From contig BJOX01000249.1 of the NCBI GenBank assembly GCA_009731375.1, positions 452,381 to 490,881 of the forward strand: a DNA stretch of 38,501 nucleotides, in the 5' to 3' direction. Below are positions 25,159 through 36,555 of this stretch, one piece after another. The position numbers and the translations under genes were made by a program. Every line of letters begins with the position of its first letter. Positions within the stretch are counted from its first letter, which is position 1. Source of the stretch: Paulinella micropora (taxonomy: Eukaryota; Cercozoa; Imbricatea; Euglyphida). Below the pieces are notes generated by a model that did not search any database, was not told the DNA's origin, and saw only the letters and a list, made by a program, of their open reading frames with translations.

Positions 25159-26901
25159 CCCTTAACTTAATTTCAATCCACTTAAGTGGATTGAATCCAC
25201 TTAAGTTGATGGGATCGTGCAGAGGTTTACCACGGAGTGTTTAATGTAGTAATGTTTTGAGACTAGATAACAGTTGGAAATATCAGTATTATGATTAAAA
25301 ACACCTCTAGTTTGGAAAACAACTTTCTTTTGTTGAAAAAACTGGCAAAGCCAGCTTGTACAACGATTTGAGGTGCCAGCCTCGTTCATTTCAAGTTTTT
25401 TGCCACTTTTCCCGGAAAATCTGTGGTCGAAAGTCGATTTTTTCAACAGCATGGCCACCACTCTAACAGCTTGTTCTCTGCAACCACGCAAGTGACATCC
25501 TATCCTGCAAATTTGTAAAAGTGCTCCTCAACACCTTTCCTGTTTAAGGTGTTGAGTAGTGGGCCGTTATTTCATTGAGATTTTGCATTGCTGCGAAGTA
25601 TTCTTTCTCAGCATAATCAAATATGGTCTAATGAGGTTTGCGAGTACCCCCTGGCACAGATATCTTCAAGGATAGTACTGCATGGGAACGGTAAGCTTTG
25701 TTCAAGTGCATAGTTAGTATACAGACTGGGTTTGCTCATGGTGTAGTTTTCTCTGTTTAGGACACAACGGTCTTTCTGATTGTTCGTGTTGACTTTTCTC
25801 ACGAGTATTGTTTTGTATGTTGTTGAAAATGGCCCCCGTTTGTTGTCAACGCACAGAAACTGTCCAGACATAGTATAGCATATGATCCTGTCCTCTGTAT
25901 CAGTGCGAATTGTTTTCTATATATTTTTGTGTTATACTTGCATTTTGTGACTCTCTTTACTCACTCTTTCAGCCAGTTGCACCTTCATTTTCAAACGTTC
26001 TAGCTTTAGGTGTTTTTATTCTTTGCCTATATATGAAACTATCAACTGCTTATCCTTGTAAAATTATCTTATACTATCATTATTTTGATTTTCATTTACT
26101 TCAGCGCTTCTGCATATCTCCTGTAATGCTAAGTACTATCCAAACTTATCATCAGTATTTTGGAAATTTCTTCCTCTTGTCTTTCTTGTTATCTCTTCGA
26201 CTTGTTTCATATCTTACAACGTTCTAAGTTAGTTATCTTATTTTTTTTCTGTGACTCCTTCTCTCCTTCCTCTTTTTATTTTGATTCTTACTGTTTTTGT
26301 GCAATCCTGATACAAGAAATTATTGTTTTCTAGAAAATTCACTTTATATAACTTCGTTTCTTGTCTCATCTGCGAGCCAGTATTCAACATTTCACATATC
26401 GTCGTGCTTGCGTTGCCTTCTTGTGTTCTCTTTTCACTTCATCTTCTTTGTTTTCATGTATTTTCTTGGTTTTCTTTCAGTTTTATTTCATTTTTCTTGG
26501 GTCGTAAGTCGTTTTGTGTTGACGTATTTCTGGACATTTTGCAATGCACCAATCTCGTTCTATCTGTCAATTATGATACTAATTTTGAGTTAGGGTATTT
26601 TGTTGCACGTTTTTAATGTTTACTTGTTACTTTTCAAGATCTAATATCGACGTATGTAGCATAGAAAATTCACAGAAAATAGTTTGAAATTTGTATTAAA
26701 TATAGCAAAATCAACCATTTTCACATCACACACCTTAGATAAATTTGCTTTTTCTTTTTACAACTGTAATTCTAATCAAAATTTTCTTCAAATAGTATAT
26801 GGTAACCTCAAATGAGTTTTAATAAACAAGAAAATTCTTTATTTTGACTCAAAAAAATTTGGATCCACTTGAGTGGATCGAGTGGACCGTACAGTTAAGG
26901 G
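25159..26901. mobile_element. Probable TTAA-type (piggyBac-like) DNA transposon relic
   Basis: The left end CCCTTAACTT (25159) and the right end AGTTAAGGG (26893-26901) are inverted repeats. The right side is followed by TTAA (26902-26905) and the left is preceded by TAAA, one base off. Subterminal palindromes ATCCACTTAAGTGGAT (25176-25191) and GATCCACTTGAGTGGATC (26862-26879) are related. Inside, minus-strand fragments at 25617-25871 (CVDNKRGPFSTTYK, faintly like the piggyBac DNK/ST region) and 25201-25491 may be transposase remnants. A perfect 11-bp hairpin sits at 25527-25556. T-rich sequence fills the rest. The class assignment rests mainly on the ends and TTAA. Confidence 0.4.
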
Positions 26902-26905
26902 TTAA

Positions 26906-28328
26906 CTTAGTATGATCGTTGAAAGTTTCAACCGGCTCAAAGTATATAAATAACTTGAACTTCAATTTATATTATATATTTTCAAGAACAGTTATTTAAT
27001 AACGGAGGTTTACCAGACCACGAGTGACTGTGCTCACCCCTTTGCAATGAGTTAGGTAAGTTTGAGTTTGTTTGGGTTTTTGTTTTCAGTAAAAATAAGG
27101 ATATGGTTTTGGGTTTTTGAGTGCGACGAAGCTTCTGAGCGGGAGGTTGGGAGAGGGGAATTGGTTTTGGTTGTGTGGTAACGGATGAGGGTTGGGTGAA
27201 GTGAAATGGAAGAGAGAGCAGGTCAGTGTGAAAAACTTTTATGGTTGCTAGGGGCAAAAAGGTAATTGTAAGAGTTCAGGTCATTTTTTGCTGTACACCC
27301 ACGACGTGGAAAAACAGGTAAAAGTTGGGAAAAACTTGAAAATCTTGGGCAAAACTTGAAATTGAATTTTAAAAAACTTGAAAAAACTTGAAAATTAGAG
27401 ATAAGGTGTAGGAAAATGATGACTATTTTGCAGACTATGAATAACAAATAAACGTGTAGCTAATTTAGTAAAAGTCTTAAGAGATGGTACGGATTGTACT
27501 ATATTTTATGGAAAATATCAGCCACGATCGCTGGAACAACGGATTTGCGCCTTGGCAATGCCGACGTAGACGTAGACTCTCTACAGCATCGAAGGAGCGG
27601 ACGTGGGACTCTATCCTTTTAAGGATTTTTTACCTCTTGTTGGTTAGTGTTTCTCTTTCCTCTCTTTTCTCTTCTTTTATTATATATCCTTCAACATATC
27701 TACCTTATATATTTTTTCAACTGGGATTATCCTATTCCCTGATATCGTTACATAATATATTGATTTTCTTATACTCGTTATACTTATTAATTTTTTTGTT
27801 TTCATACTTTTTATCTACGTTCTTGTAAATATTTTATCACGATATTTACGTCTACTATTATCTTTTTATCTTTATTTATATATTTCTTTACCGATCAGTT
27901 TTCTTTTCATTCCTTTATTTTTTAATTCTTTTTTAACGATGATTACGTACATTTGTCAACAACCTTTTTAAGTAGAACCGGCCGGGCCGGTGTCTGACTT
28001 AAATGGAAAGTTTCCCAGCTGAAGGCATACGATTGCCATTTTTCTCTACTGTGGTGGTCTTCACCACCAAAACCGCTTCTCGGAAGCGCGCACAGCAATT
28101 CTCGCACAAGGCAAACGATTGTCTTTTAGCAAGAAAGGGAGCGAGGGTCGTACGATCGGTCCTTTGATCTTTCTCGTTTTCTGGTTAAACATTTGGTTAT
28201 TAAACAATGTGATAGGGGTCTGCACGCTGATCAGCGAATCAGACTCGGTAAATAGCTCGTCTATCTCGGTATCCCTCTTGGAATTTATATCTCTTGTCTC
28301 TCTCTTCTCTGACACAGAAACCGACAAC
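26906..28328. other. Non-coding AT-rich host DNA upstream of the spliced gene
   Basis: Contains a T/C-rich block (27,640-27,960) and short ORFs without protein character. GGTGGTCTTCACCACC near 28,048-28,063 is a small hairpin. The last 250 bp become GC-richer and probably hold the promoter and 5' UTR of the gene starting at 28,329. Confidence 0.45.
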
Positions 28329-28680
28329 ATGACCGACAGAAACCGTGGTCGCCGTAGTGACCAACGCAGTGCCTCTCCTTACCCACCAAGGTAACCAACG
28401 ATGGTTGCCTTTTCTCCTCAGAACACCAACATATATCTCCCGACCTACCGTGTCTCTGCTTTTGTCCGTGACCCAGAAGAAGAGGAGAAACCGACGGCAT
28501 GGCTGACAGAAACCGTGGTCGACGTGACGACCGACAAAGCACGTCTCCATAATCACAAAGGTAACCAACGATGGTTACCTCCACCAAGACTTGAACTTAC
28601 ATTTCTTGCCCTACTCTATACTGTTTGTCTTTCTCTTGTCTTTCCTTGACCCAGAGGACGAGGCGACAACCGACGTGACC
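28321..28680. repeat. Tandemly repeated exon-intron unit (about 170 bp)
   Basis: The segment at 28,321-28,410 (exon with GACAGAAACCGTGGTCG and donor GGTAACCAACGATGGTT) recurs at 28,491-28,580 with about 80% identity, offset 170 bp. A third, partial copy starts near 28,634 (CCTTGACCCAG acceptor, then an Arg-rich exon start). The second copy has a TAA inside its exon in the expected frame. Confidence 0.75.
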
Positions 28681-30950
28681 TACCGAGACGAAGGGATGAC
28701 CAACCTGCCTCCAGACAACGTCAGACGTCGCCCCCAACAAGTCGACGGTACCGTTCCCCATCTCCAAGACGCTATAAGTCCGGGAATCGAGACCAAGGCT
28801 CGCCAGCTTCCATCCCTCTCGGAGGTCCCCCACGGAGATCACAATCCTTGACCCCACCAGGGGCAACGCATGGCGCTAGAGGTAGAGTGTACGATGTGAG
28901 AGGCCTTGAAAAAAGTCGAGACAGGTGGAACGACAGCAGTACATCGTCAAACGTACGGACTGGAGAGAAATTCGTGTGGGATGGTACTATCGAACTTGCG
29001 ATGGTGGCGTCAACTATGTTCTACAAGATTCCCCTCAGCAAATGCTCGTTTGTTGAAGGCAACTACATGACGGCGAAGGAAAAGAATCAGTACGAAGTGT
29101 TTTACAGACAAACGTCGGATAACGTACCTGTCACTATCCTAATGTCCGGAGGTCCCCACGATTTTGTTATGCAACTGTATCGAGAGTGCCTACGAGGCAA
29201 CAATTACGATGAATACCGTCAGTTCGTGGATGCTTTGTACCATGGCAATCCCAGGCTCGCTTACAACACTGATCCCCCAGCTTCACATCTTGCTACTGCT
29301 ATATCCGGAGACCTCTATTGGTCAACTCGCTCTTTCCTCATTGAGGATTACAGGATGCAGAAAGAAGCCGCCCACCTCGGTGTGAAGTTCCTGACTGGAG
29401 ATGAGTTTTCCCAGTGCTGTTTTGCTTCTGCAGTCTCCTCCTACCTATATGACACCATCGAAGCCGCTCTCGTTTCGTCATACATGCCCACTCCCACAAT
29501 TCGCCCTGCTGTTCTCAAAGTGTATAAGGTTGCCATAGGATACCACCGTGCTACCTATGCCGCTAACAATGCAATCCTGACGAAATTCCGGCAGATCCCT
29601 CAGAAGCGTCACCGAGGTGACTCCCTTTCCACTAGTTCTCCACGAGGCTCGTTTTCTCCAACTCCAGTTGCCCCTTCGCCACTCTTTAGCACATTTGATG
29701 ATGGCAAGCAACCTAGCAAAGACGGAAAAGCCAAGGCCGTTGGTCAATCTAAAGCCGAGAAGGGTGCCCGTAGCCGTTCACCGACTCCTCCGCTTGCTAG
29801 CCTCCAGAACGCGACAGTCTTCGCCGATGCAGAGCGGCCACCGAAACGTCTGAGATTCAGCACCCCTGCAGCTAGTGACGTCCCACCCGCACCGTCTAGT
29901 TCTTCGTCGAGCTCATCCTGCTCATCTGTCTCATCTGAACCCTCACAACTGTCTGGAACCGAAACCGAGTCGCTGACCCCCGTGCAAGAGGGAACGAAAC
30001 CGAGTGACAATGCGTCAAGCTTCGAGACAGGCGACGTCGCCAATATGTCTACCCTGACGAGTTTCTCACCGGCACAAATCGAAGAAGTTAAGAAGATGAT
30101 CGCACATGCCGTGGCCATGTCGAAGAAGGCTGTGGCCGAAGTGGATTCCGTCGCAACGGTGGCAACCCGTCTTAGTGCAAGCCCGCAGCTACCAATTACC
30201 CCGCTGACAGTGTTCGTCACCTCCCAGTCAAACCCAGCAGCCTCTCAGCCCACCGTCGTTCCCACTGGCCGGCTTGCGTCCCCCCTTTTACAGTCCACAC
30301 TCCCGCAATCATCTCCCTCCCAACCGACGTCTTCCTCTTCCTCGAGCAGCGTGAATCAACCAGGTAGTTTATCTATTCACCCTTCCCTACCCGTATCTGA
30401 GGACTCACTATCACAACCACATCGTACACGAGTACGTGTGTTCCGTCCCCCGGAACAAACCCCTGAAGAAGAAGCCGAGTCGATTGCGAATGCCTATTAT
30501 AACCTACTAGTCATGCACTGCACGACATTGGATTCTAACAGTATTCTATAACTCTGGAATCGTCGAACTTATGGCGTCCTCCAACGTTTCTGCAGCCTTA
30601 ATGTTGTGTCTCCTTTGTTGTGTCTGTTTTTGTGTGTTTGTCCCTTTGCCTCAGTATTGTGACCACGAGGTCAGCACGCCCCCTTTTTCCTCTTTATCTC
30701 TCCTACATCTACAACAGGACCGAACGTTGGTGGAGGCAACGATGCCCCCCTGATCGCCACTCGCTCCCCCCTCACTGACTTCGTGGAGACCAAGAGCCCC
30801 CCTACGAAGCAGACTTTCGTCCCCGAGGCAGACGATGAGAAAGCGGACAAAGACCTAAGCCAAGGGACGGAACCACCTCCACCTAACCCCCCCCAACCTA
30901 AAGCCGCCCCTTACTCCTGCCTCAGCGTCGACACGTCCTCGTCGCAGTAG
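28329..30950 (+). CDS. Spliced RS/RG-rich host gene of unknown function
   Basis: The reconstruction uses exon 1 28,329-28,390 (MTDRNRGRRSDQRSASPYPP), exon 2 28,655-30,540 and exon 3 30,718-30,950. All phases agree (2, then 1), and the acceptors have good pyrimidine tracts. The N-terminus is Arg/Ser-rich (SRRYRSPSPRRYKSGN). Next is a globular domain of about 230 residues (FVWDGTIELAMVASTMFYKI, GDLYWSTRSFLIEDYRMQKE), a Ser/Pro/Ala-rich region, a short helix (QIEEVKKMIAHAVAMSKKA), and a Pro/Ser-rich C-terminal part. GC content is clearly higher than in the neighbours. I do not recognise the globular domain; a gag-like or domesticated element protein is possible. The stop TAG 30,948 may be caused by an indel in the eight-C run near 30,885. 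Confidence 0.55.
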
Positions 30951-31520
30951 AAGTAAGAAGGACACCCCCTCGGACGTCGATTAGGGAAAAGCGGCAGCAG
31001 GGCTTTACATATCCAAGGCAACCGAAGCTTGCCACCAACTGCTACGAGTGCTAGTCCAAACGAACGTTGCCCCGGTAACTCGATACCACACCTATGCTCA
31101 TCATATAAAACGAGCTATTAGGGCCTCGTATAAAGCCTTAGTCACCGCCAAGAAATATTCAGCAAATTCCAGAAATCGGATCCTATGGAGCAAGTTCTTT
31201 CCCCTTATGCGAGCTCATTTTTTCGTTGCCGTTATCGATGCTATTGTCAACTGTACTCCTCTGCTCCGGAAGATTCGCACCCTCCTACTTTGGATATCGT
31301 CGTTCTCGCCAGACCTCGATACTCCCACCTTGACCGACTACATGACCACGGCAACCAAGCTTCAGTTATATACTACATCTTTTCCCACAAAACTAAACTA
31401 GACTATGTCGGCGAATCCACGAAGTGGCTAACCCGCACTAAAGACGAATTCCGATCAATGAGACGCTCCGACGTTAACTATCGCCTGAAGGTCACCCCGG
31501 CACTCAGCAAGCTATACTGA
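30951..31520 (+). pseudogene. Decayed continuation of the RS/RG-rich gene
   Basis: Protein-like sequence continues downstream in two frames: one with TEACHQLLRVLVQTNVAPVT and AHHIKRAIRASYKALVTAKK (open to 31,401), the other with TKLDYVGESTKWLTRTKDEF to a stop at 31,520. A change of frame near 31,330-31,400 and an in-frame TAG near 30,985 separate them. This looks like the C-terminal helical domain of the preceding gene after frameshifts, or like additional exons with unrecognised splice sites. Confidence 0.4.
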
Positions 31521-31544
31521 TTGATGCTTCATTGCAATACGTTC

Positions 31545-31696
31545 ATTCTACCTACCTTACCTACCTACCTACCTACCTACCCTACCTACCTATCCACCTA
31601 CCCTACCTACCTACCTACCTACCTACCTATCTACGTACCTAACTACGCTCTACCTACCTATCTACCTATCTATTTATCTATCTGTCTATCTATCTG

Positions 31697-31730
<34 letters not shown>

Positions 31731-31861
31731 CATCTATCTATCTATCTATCTATCTAACTATCTATCTATCTATCTATCTCTATCTATCTATCTATCTATC
31801 TATCTATATATCTATCTATCTATCTATCTATCTGTCTATCTATCTATCTATCTATCTATCT
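31545..31861. repeat. CTAC/CTAT tetranucleotide microsatellite
   Basis: Imperfect CTAC repeats change to CTAT repeats at about 31,650, with interspersed CTGT variants. Reading frames across it (Tyr-Leu-Pro-Thr or Tyr-Leu-Ser-Ile) are artefacts. Confidence 0.97.
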
Positions 31862-31904
31862 ACCCGCCCCCGAGAGCGCAGAGAGAAGAGACAAGATACA
31901 TGGG

Positions 31905-31980
31905 ATAGATAAGATAGGTAAGATAGTTATTTATAGGTAAGGTAGGTAAGGTAGGTAAGGTAGGTAAGGTAGGTAAAACA
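31905..31980. repeat. GGTAA/GGTAGGTAA microsatellite
   Basis: GGTAGGTAA units repeat on the purine-rich strand just after the CTAT array, likely in part its inverted counterpart. Between it and the gene at 32,316 lies AT-rich DNA with a G-run (about 32,184-32,206) and no coding signal. Confidence 0.85.
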
Positions 31981-32315
31981 AGTGATTCGGCCAAATGTGG
32001 GGTATCAATTTTTCCGCAATTGTCCTACAGGTGATTTTGCACTATTTGATTCAGACATTGAAAATGTGTTTTATTTAGTAAAAATAATCTTGAATAAGCT
32101 GAATAACGTATTAAAAATGATTTGCCAGTTATATTAAAGCTAAATTGTGTCAATACATTGACTGATCCAGACACCTGCTGTGAGGGGGGGGGTGGGGGGG
32201 GGGGAGGCACCGGGAGGAGTAAAAAAAGAGAATACATTTTAATCACACAATACATTCTTTTTATTTTTCAAATAAATCTAATTTTTAGTATTTTTGAGAA
32301 ACTTCAACGCTCAAC

Positions 32316-35300
32316 TTACTGATTTTTGAGTGCCATAGCCGCAAGTGCAAAATAATAATAATTATAGCCGGGTGAGCTGTTGGGTGGGAATGGATAGATA
32401 CCGCGAGTGGCTGTGTTATGCATAGCCTGCTGTGCAGCTCTCTTCTCTTTCTTCTTCTTCTTCTTCTTCTTCTTCTTCTTCTTCTTCTTCTTCTTTTTCT
32501 TCTTCTCTTTCTTCGTCTGTTCTTCTTCCTCTGACTCACTACTACTAGAGCTATCACTAGTACTAGTGCTATCGTCACTGTCTGAGTCACTGGAGCTGTC
32601 TTTCTTCTTCTTTTTCTTCTTCTTTTTCTTCTTTTTCTTCTTTTCTTTGCCTTTTTCTTCCTCGGAGCCTTGCATCTCCTTATCCTTCTCTGTTTCTCCA
32701 TTGTTCTTTCCTTTACCTTCCTTCCCTGCTTCTTTCTTTTCATACTGTTTCAAAAGCTTCTCCATGTTCTCATTCATTTTGCTACTATGTTCTTTCATTG
32801 CCTCCTTCAAAATCGCTTGCAAAGAGGCTTCGGAGACACCACTAGTACTACACTACATATGTATCATTAATTAGACAACAACATAACAGCTGCAGAGTGA
32901 GAACAGACCTGGTTGGCTTGCTCAAGTTTCTCCTCGGCTTCCGATTCCTCGTCCGGAGGCGTGGAGGGCTGCTCCTTCTTGCCCTTTTTCACCTTCTTCT
33001 GCTTCACCTTCTGCTTTGCCTTCAAATTTTTCTTCTTTTTTGTATTCTCCTCGACTATAACCTCATCTTCACTAGTTTCACCCTCCTCATCCTCTGGTTC
33101 AGGCGCAGTGTCACTGCTACCTAGTATCAAACAATAAAATTCATAAGAGAACTGTGTTACATAGAACAGTGTTGATGCAAAGAACCTGGTGTAAATTTCC
33201 TTGGCCTTTTTGGTCCGGCGATCAGAAGAGCGCAAGGTTTGTAGCCTTGCTCTACTGCTGCTCTGTTCCTCTATCACACCATAAAAATGAAGAGCTAAAA
33301 AAGCAGCAATAAATAAAGCTAAAGCCCTTTGCACAATAATTGCATACCTTAGCCTTGCCTGCCAACTCCTTAACTAGCAAAGCCTTCCATCTGTATCTTC
33401 GAAGAATGGGGGGGGGGGGGATTCGTAGGATCCCCAACATATGGAAGGAAAAAGGTCAACACGTCTTCAATATAGTTCCGCTTGTGAGGGGGGTGACACA
33501 AGCTATGAGCAAGATTCAACAATTTTGGGCACATGAGTTGAAGAAACTCAGTGTCGGTCTTGCCGTCCAAATCAGCATCCATTCCCCGCAACACTGCGAT
33601 CCACTTCTTCGTTCCGACACCTGCAATAACAACCAATCATGGGTGAAAATGACAAAACATTCGTACCATTTTCATTAGCTTCGGGTTTTCTTTTCTTCCA
33701 GCCCACTGGAAACTCAAGGATCGTCCTATAGCAAATTATTGTTGTTTTTTTAAGAAAAAAAATCAATCAAAACCCAGGCGCAGGCCACACATCGTTTTCG
33801 CGAGTCTCAATCTGCCTTTGGGGGGCCAATATCAAGCCTGCTCTTGTGGTCAGCCTGACGTCGGTGATGTATACCCCCTCGCGCACCTTTAATTACCCAA
33901 ACACCATGTTTCTGACCCAGTGGTGACCGGGACAACAATATTAATGTAATTAATGTACCTTAGCATCGTCTGTTGTCCATGTCATGAACAACCTTAGCAA
34001 TAAGCACGAACAAACAAGTGCTTGTGGGCGGGGGGGGGGGCACTGTGGAAGGCTCTCAGTCCGACATCAAATATTAAGAAAAGAAAGAAAAGAAAGAAGA
34101 TAACGAAAAAGAAAGAAAAGAAAGAAAAGAAAGGAAAGAAAGGAAAAAAAGAAAAAAAAGAAAAAAAAGAAAAGAAACAAAATTTTAAGAAAAGTTAAAT
34201 AAAGAAAAGAAAAGAAAAGAAAAAAAAGAAAAGAAAGAAAAGAAACAAAAAGAAAAAAGAAAGAAGAAAAGAAGAAAAGAAGAAAAAAGAGAAGAAAAAA
34301 AGAAAAAAGAGAAGAAAAAAGAGAAGAAAAAAAAGAAAAAAAAGAAAGGAAAGAAAGGAAAGAAAAGAAAAGAAAGAAAAGAAACAATTTGAAGATAGAA
34401 AAGAAAGAAAACGAAATAAAGAAAATAAGGAAAAGAAAGGAAAAAAAGAAAAGAAAGAAAAGAAAGAAAAGAAAGAAAAGAAAGAAAAGAAAAGAAAGAA
34501 AAGAAAGAAAAAAAGAAAGAAAAGAAAGAAAAGGAAAAAAGAAAAAAGAAAAAGAAAAAGAAAAAAAAGAAATTAAAAGAAAAGAAAGAAAAGAAAGAAA
34601 AGAAAGAAACAATAGACAAGAAAAGAAAGAAAGAAAGAAAGAAAGAAAAGAAAGAAAAGAAAGAAAAGAAAGAAAAGAAAGAAAAGAAAGAAAAGAAAGA
34701 AAAGAAAGAAATGAAAACAAAAGAAAGAAATTTCTACAATTACATATTAATTTATTATAATTTAACATAAAAAAGAAAGAAGAACGAACCCGTCTTGGAA
34801 CTTGCGGCCTTTGGAGTCCGTGTGTGCTTTCTGGTCCTCCTCGTTCTCGAATATGTATTCAAACCAACCCGGGATTTCGTAAATACGAAATTTTCCTTCT
34901 GGGACTTCTGGGACTCCTGTTTTGTTTACTCTCTCATTGCCCTTGTCCTTGTCCTTGTCCTTCTCCTTGTACTTGTCCTTGTCCTTCTCCTCCTCCTTCT
35001 GCTTTCCTTTCTCCTCCTCCTCCTTGTCCTTGTCCTTGTCCTTCGTCACCTCCTCGTTCTCCTCCTCGTCCTCCTCCTCGTCCTCCTCCTCGTCCTTCTC
35101 CTCCTCGTTCTCCTCGTCATCCTCCTCTTCCTTCCCCTTCTCCTTCTTCTTTCCCTTCTTCTTATTCTTCTCCTTCTTCTTCTTCTTCTTCTTCTTCTTC
35201 TTCTTCTTCTTCTTCGTCGTCGTCTTCTTCTCCTCCTCCTTCTCCTTGTCCTTGTCCTTCGTCACCTTCTCCTCCTCCTCGTCCTCCTCGTCCTCCTCCT

Positions 35301-35418
35301 CCTCGTCCTCCTCGTCATCCTCCTCATCCTTCTTCTTCCCCTTCTCCTTCTTTCCCTTCTTATTCTTATTCTTCTTCTTCTCCTCCTTGTCCTTCTCCTT
35401 GTCCTTCTCCTTGTCCTT
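32316..35418 (-). CDS. Host multi-exon gene with Lys/Ser/Glu tracts, 5' end in gap
   Basis: Read leftwards, the exons are 34,790 to beyond 35,265 (acidic/Lys tracts, then VPEGKFRIYEIPGWFEYIF), 33,667-33,725 (TILEFPVGWKKRKPEANENG), 33,348-33,620 (VGTKKWIAVLRGMDADLDGK, LLNLAHSLCHPPHKRNYIED), 33,186-33,268, 32,909-33,116 and 32,316-32,852. Donor and acceptor phases agree at each junction. A 13-G run (33,408-33,420) breaks the third listed exon by an indel. The C-terminus has a helix (LQAILKEAMKEHSSKMNENM), poly-Lys tracts encoded by CTT repeats, a Ser/Asp/Glu block, and ends ALAAMALKNQ. Probably a nuclear or nucleolar protein judged by composition; I do not recognise the folded part. Confidence 0.6.
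32445..32650. repeat. CTT-type triplet repeats encoding poly-Lys
   Basis: Two CTT/TTC arrays (about 32,445-32,520 and 32,600-32,650) flank a Ser/Asp/Glu-coding block in the last exon of the minus-strand gene. Their length is likely to vary between alleles. Confidence 0.85.
34073..34735. repeat. AAAGA/GAAAGAAAA purine microsatellite array inside an intron
   Basis: About 660 bp of imperfect GAAA, GAAAA and GAAAGAAAA units, purines only on the plus strand. It lies in the roughly 1-kb intron between exons 34,790+ and 33,725 of the minus-strand gene. The long Phe/Ser/Leu or Lys/Arg/Glu frames here are artefacts. Confidence 0.95.
34935..35418. repeat. Imperfect CTC/CTT/TTG triplet and hexanucleotide repeats before the gap
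   Basis: TCCTTG, TCCTCC and CTT units encode Glu/Asp/Lys tracts on the minus strand. The array runs into the 710-N gap, which it probably caused. Confidence 0.85.
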
Positions 35419-36128
35419 NNNNNNNNNNNNNNNNNNNNNNNNNNNNNNNNNNNNNNNNNNNNNNNNNNNNNNNNNNNNNNNNNNNNNNNNNNNNNNNNNN
35501 NNNNNNNNNNNNNNNNNNNNNNNNNNNNNNNNNNNNNNNNNNNNNNNNNNNNNNNNNNNNNNNNNNNNNNNNNNNNNNNNNNNNNNNNNNNNNNNNNNNN
35601 NNNNNNNNNNNNNNNNNNNNNNNNNNNNNNNNNNNNNNNNNNNNNNNNNNNNNNNNNNNNNNNNNNNNNNNNNNNNNNNNNNNNNNNNNNNNNNNNNNNN
35701 NNNNNNNNNNNNNNNNNNNNNNNNNNNNNNNNNNNNNNNNNNNNNNNNNNNNNNNNNNNNNNNNNNNNNNNNNNNNNNNNNNNNNNNNNNNNNNNNNNNN
35801 NNNNNNNNNNNNNNNNNNNNNNNNNNNNNNNNNNNNNNNNNNNNNNNNNNNNNNNNNNNNNNNNNNNNNNNNNNNNNNNNNNNNNNNNNNNNNNNNNNNN
35901 NNNNNNNNNNNNNNNNNNNNNNNNNNNNNNNNNNNNNNNNNNNNNNNNNNNNNNNNNNNNNNNNNNNNNNNNNNNNNNNNNNNNNNNNNNNNNNNNNNNN
36001 NNNNNNNNNNNNNNNNNNNNNNNNNNNNNNNNNNNNNNNNNNNNNNNNNNNNNNNNNNNNNNNNNNNNNNNNNNNNNNNNNNNNNNNNNNNNNNNNNNNN
36101 NNNNNNNNNNNNNNNNNNNNNNNNNNNN
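35419..36128. other. 710-N assembly gap
   Basis: Unsequenced. It lies within low-complexity repeats on the left side. The first exon and promoter of the minus-strand gene are probably inside it. Confidence 0.95.
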
Positions 36129-36318
36129 TCTAAATAGCTTTCCCGCTCCTTCCACACACTAGAAAGAGCGGGAAACTTAATTACAACATTAGTGTCAAAG
36201 TATATAAAACAAAATCAACCGAAGAAAATTTGTTAACTTAATTTTTTCTACATTTTCTCTATGTCAACATTGTTTTGGCTGTCTTCATGCTCTTGTTTTC
36301 TGCAATAAATGGTCATTC
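36129..36318. other. AT-rich spacer between two host genes
   Basis: Contains AAAGAGCGGGAAA near 36,162 and otherwise AT-rich sequence. No ORF with protein character. It may hold promoter parts of both neighbouring genes. Confidence 0.4.
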
Positions 36319-36555
36319 ATGTATGTATGTATGTAATATGTATGTATGTATGCAAGTATGTATGTATGTATGTATGTATTTATGNNNNNNNNNNNNNNNN
36401 NNNNNNNNNNNNNNNNNNNNNNNNNNNNNNNNNNNNNNNNNNNNNNNNNNNNNNNNNNNNNNNNNNNNNNNNNNNNNNNNNNNNNNNNNNNNNNNNNNNN
36501 NNNNNNNNNNNNNNNNNNNNNNNNNNNNNNNNNNNNNNNNNNNNNNNNNNNNNNN
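36319..36555. repeat. TATG microsatellite followed by a 171-N gap
   Basis: TATG repeats at 36,319-36,384 run directly into N bases 36,385-36,555. The 5' part of the plus-strand host gene is lost in or before the gap. Confidence 0.9.

Noticed and set aside
25910-26616. Hydrophobic plus-strand ORFs resembling membrane proteins
   Set aside because: They arise from T-rich sequence inside the putative transposon. Composition alone explains the Phe/Leu/Ser content.
31521-31757. ORF encoding Tyr-Leu-Pro-Thr and Tyr-Leu-Ser-Ile repeats
   Set aside because: A product of the CTAC/CTAT microsatellite.
31545-31980. CRISPR-like repeat array
   Set aside because: Units are four to nine bases, without spacers; a plain microsatellite in a eukaryotic context.
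34067-34768. ORFs of 123-233 codons in the GAAA array
   Set aside because: They consist only of Phe/Ser/Leu or Lys/Arg/Glu produced by the microsatellite and carry no independent signal.
34795-36162. Very long plus-strand ORFs across the 710-N gap
   Set aside because: Most of their length is N, and the rest is Leu/Ser/Pro shadow of the acidic/Lys tracts on the minus strand.
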